This document shows positions 62,021-64,000 of a stretch of 64,000 nucleotides of DNA, piece after piece. How positions within the stretch are numbered: position 1 is the stretch's first letter; every line of letters begins with the position of its first letter. The translations under genes were made by a program, and so were the position numbers. Location of the stretch: the NCBI RefSeq assembly GCF_900108095.1, contig NZ_FNWL01000004.1:124001-188000 (forward strand), written 5' to 3'. The notes beneath the pieces are model-generated. The model did no database searches, was not told the DNA's origin, and was given only the letters and a program-made list of their open reading frames with translations. This stretch comes from Natronorubrum sediminis. GTDB taxonomy: Archaea > Halobacteriota > Halobacteria > Halobacteriales > Natrialbaceae.

Positions 62021-62431
62021 TCAGCGTCGGATCGAGTTCACGAACTCGAGCCAGCGTTCGTGGCCGTCGAGCGAGGCCGTCCGTGTTTGCGCTGCGAACC
62101 GATCCCGTCGAAGGCTCCGCAGTGCGTTACGCGCCCGGTCGATACCGACGATCATCTCGAGGAGTTCCTCGCCTTCCGCGCGATCGATCGGTGCCGACTC
62201 GAGGCGTTCGACGAGTCGACTCCGCTCGTCGGTCAGTTCCAGTTCCGTCTCCCGGAGCACCGGCTTCACGTCGTCCGGAATGCCGTCGATCTTGCGCGTC
62301 TCGATGAGGAACTCCTCGAGTGGCAGTTGTGCCTCACCGACGGTGATGGTGTCTGGCAGTTCTTGTCCGATGGTCGCACTCTGGCTATTCGCACGCTCGA
62401 GGAGCTTTCGTCGTTCGGTCGTATCCATCAT
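62021..62431 (-). CDS. DUF5788 family protein
   Basis: A 136-residue acidic, largely helical protein. The sequence RKLLERANSQSATIGQELPD at the start, then LPLEEFLIETRKIDGIPDDV and GEELLEMIVGIDRARNALRS, is typical of haloarchaeal DUF5788. It has no membrane segment and no known catalytic motif. It lies upstream of the MacB-like ATPase, on the same strand but with 43 bases between them. Two adjacent Met codons at 62431 and 62428 are equally possible starts. Confidence 0.75.
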   Translation of the reverse strand: MMDTTERRKLLERANSQSATIGQELPDTITVGEAQLPLEEFLIETRKIDGIPDDVKPVLRETELELTDERSRLVERLESAPIDRAEGEELLEMIVGIDRARNALRSLRRDRFAAQTRTASLDGHERWLEFVNSIRR

Positions 62432-62590
62432 CGTGATCGTATCGACTGGCTGAGTGGCTCAGTCCACTGCTGGCCGAATGGTTCGGTCCATTGCCGGCTG
62501 GGTAACTCGATCCAGCGACCTTCTCGATAGTGAGTCATCCAGTGCAATAAGTTATGTCTTTTGAGAAACAACTACTAACTAATACAAACT

Positions 62591-63523
62591 ATGGCGACGA
62601 TCGATATTTCCAACGTGACGAAACGATACGGGTCGGAAACCGCGCTCGAGGATTTGTCTCTCACCGTCCGACGCGGCGACATATACGGCTTCCTCGGTCC
62701 GAACGGGGCTGGCAAGTCGACGACGATCAACTTGCTCCTCGACTTTATTCGACCGACGACGGGCGACGTCCGCGTCTTCGGTCTCGACGCTGCCGACGAC
62801 ACGCTCGAGATTCGGTCCCGGACCGGAATCTTACCGGAGGGCGTCGCGTGTTACGACCGACTGACCGGTCGCCAGCACGTCGCGTTCGCTATCGAATCGA
62901 ACGAGGCGGCCGACGATCCGGACGACCTCCTCGAGCGAGTTGGGATCGCCGACGCGGCCGACCAGAAGGCCGGGGGCTACTCGAAGGGAATGGCCCAGCG
63001 ACTCATGCTCGCGACGGCGCTCGTGGGCGAGCCGGATCTCCTCATCTTGGACGAGCCGTCGACGGGACTCGATCCCAACGGGGCCCGCGAGATGCGCGAG
63101 ATCATCCGCGAGGAGAACGCTCGCGGCGCGACGGTCTTTTTCTCCTCGCACGTCCTCGGCCAGGTGGAAGCCATCTGCGACCGGGTGGGAATCCTCCGGG
63201 ACGGCCAGTTGATCGCCGAAGATACCGTCGACGGCCTTCGGGACTCGATGCCGAATCAGACTCAGCTTCGTCTCCACCTCGATGAGATTCCCGAGGACGC
63301 CTCGGCCGCACGGGCGGCCCTCGAGTCGATTGAAGGGGTCTCGCGGGTGACGACGGACGGATCGACGGTCGTCGTCACCTGTGGGGATGGCACGAAGACG
63401 ACCGTCATGCGGACCATCGAGGAGTACGGCGTCACCGTCGAGGACTTCGCAACCGACGAATCATCGCTCGAGGACCTGTTCGTCGCGTACACCGAGGGCG
63501 ATGCTCGAGAGGTGACTCAATGA
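62591..63523 (+). CDS. ABC-2 type exporter ATP-binding protein
   Basis: A 310-residue ATPase of the NatA/CcmA (ABC-2) type. Walker A is GPNGAGKSTTINLL, the Q-loop region is RTGILPEGVACYDRLTGRQH, the signature YSKGMAQRLMLATAL (an altered Leu-Ser-Gly-Gly), Walker B LLILDEPSTGLD, and the switch histidine SSHVLGQ. The carboxy 90 residues form the extra domain of these exporters. The stop overlaps the permease start (AATGA). A long A+T-rich stretch before it (AAGTTATGTC and TACAAACT) holds the probable promoter. Confidence 0.93.
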   Translation: MATIDISNVTKRYGSETALEDLSLTVRRGDIYGFLGPNGAGKSTTINLLLDFIRPTTGDVRVFGLDAADDTLEIRSRTGILPEGVACYDRLTGRQHVAFAIESNEAADDPDDLLERVGIADAADQKAGGYSKGMAQRLMLATALVGEPDLLILDEPSTGLDPNGAREMREIIREENARGATVFFSSHVLGQVEAICDRVGILRDGQLIAEDTVDGLRDSMPNQTQLRLHLDEIPEDASAARAALESIEGVSRVTTDGSTVVVTCGDGTKTTVMRTIEEYGVTVEDFATDESSLEDLFVAYTEGDAREVTQ

Positions 63524-64000
63524 GTGCGATCACCGTCGGGAAGAAGGAGTTTCGAGACGCCGTTCGCTCGCGAAAGCTGGCGCTTTTGACGGCCGTCTTC
63601 GCCCTGTTCACGCTCGGCGGCGCGTATCTAGCGTCGTGGGCGGGCGACCTCTTCGCGGAGGTCGACGGCGAGGGTGCCCAGTCGACGACGGAACTCGTCC
63701 TCGCACTGCAGAGTCCCGCGGGGTTTCTCGTGCCGATCATCGCGCTGGTAATTAGCTACGCGGCGATCGCTCGCGAACGCGAGCGAGGGAGCCTGAAGTT
63801 CTTGCTGGGGCAGCCACACAGTCGCCGCGAGGTCGTCGCGGGAAAAATCCTCGGCCGATCTGCCGTCGTCGCCGTCTCGATTCTCGTCGGCTTCGGCGTG
63901 GGCTTCGTCGGACTCATCGTCTTCGTTGGGTCGGTATCGATCGTCGACTATCTGCTGTTTACGCTCGTGACGATGCTGTTCGGGGCCGTCTACGTCTGTA
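63520..64000 (+). CDS. ABC-2 type exporter permease, amino-terminal part
   Basis: The first 160 residues of a NosY/ABC2-type permease, cut by the end of the window. It starts MSAITVGKKEFRDAVRSRKL, has a first helix (LLTAVFALFTLGGAYLASW), the conserved FLVPIIALVISYAAIARERE, and the RGSLKFLLGQPHSRREVVAG loop that contacts the ATPase, followed by two more helices. It is coupled with the ATPase gene by a four-base overlap. Confidence 0.9.
   Translation, partial: MSAITVGKKEFRDAVRSRKLALLTAVFALFTLGGAYLASWAGDLFAEVDGEGAQSTTELVLALQSPAGFLVPIIALVISYAAIARERERGSLKFLLGQPHSRREVVAGKILGRSAVVAVSILVGFGVGFVGLIVFVGSVSIVDYLLFTLVTMLFGAVYVC

Overview
The window is haloarchaeal chromosome. Third codon positions are strongly G/C, the proteins are acidic (Asp/Glu rich, Lys poor), exported proteins carry twin-arginine lipoprotein signals ending in a Leu-Ala-Gly-Cys lipobox, several genes have a TATA box 25-35 bases before a leaderless start, and the gene content is archaeal (DNA polymerase D, Orc1/Cdc6, Hel308, Hef, Cgi121, PurO IMP cyclohydrolase). 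A Natrialbales-type organism fits, but I cannot fix the genus.

The main landmark is a chromosomal replication origin of the oriC1 type at about 44.6-46.2 kb. It lies between orc1 (minus strand, 42838-44643) and the oapA-oapB-oapC operon (plus strand, 46254-48424). It holds two inverted origin recognition boxes with G-strings (45312-45336 and 45637-45660) around an A+T-rich segment crowded with CTAG, and a 26-base tandem repeat beside oapA. Right of it lie small conserved genes, then an iron ABC transporter (binding protein and permease, no ATPase) with DtxR-type operator palindromes, a methyltransferase, DUF1684, a small Hsp20-like protein, an XPD/DinG-type helicase, an orphan thiamine-type binding protein, a MacB-like export pair and the start of an ABC-2 export pair.

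Left of the origin, from base 1: the start of polD2 behind a PPC/DUF296 gene; a complete peptide ABC operon (1135-7722); small genes, DoxX and a CBS protein coupled to glyS; an acetamidase/formamidase; a bacterio-opsin-activator-type regulator and a HalOD1 protein; a CTP-dependent kinase-like membrane protein; an ABC ATPase relic; an MFS carrier and TspO; two HTTM paralogues around hef, a double Usp and a CPA2 antiporter; a zinc-ribbon protein, GNAT and LOG-like genes; mdh and a ferredoxin; hel308-cgi121; a catabolic block (DUF59 protein, amidohydrolase, zinc alcohol dehydrogenase, Old Yellow Enzyme-type reductase) resembling the accessory genes of actinobacterial propane monooxygenase operons; then tRNA-Gln, purO, a phosphoesterase and cysE.

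Replication and repair genes are unusually concentrated (polD2, hef, hel308, orc1, oapABC, an XPD-like helicase). The most interesting unexplained signal is a G-string motif of the origin-box type (CAGTNGAAAYGAAGGGGG-like) recurring at a dozen places from 22 to 54.6 kb. Some copies lie inside genes, in linkers between protein domains. Short reading frames before cysE, usp and oapA, a gene-conversion-like tract shared by the HTTM paralogues, and a beta-rich insertion in the peptide transporter ATPase are further points. I saw no insertion sequence, transposase, CRISPR array or rRNA.
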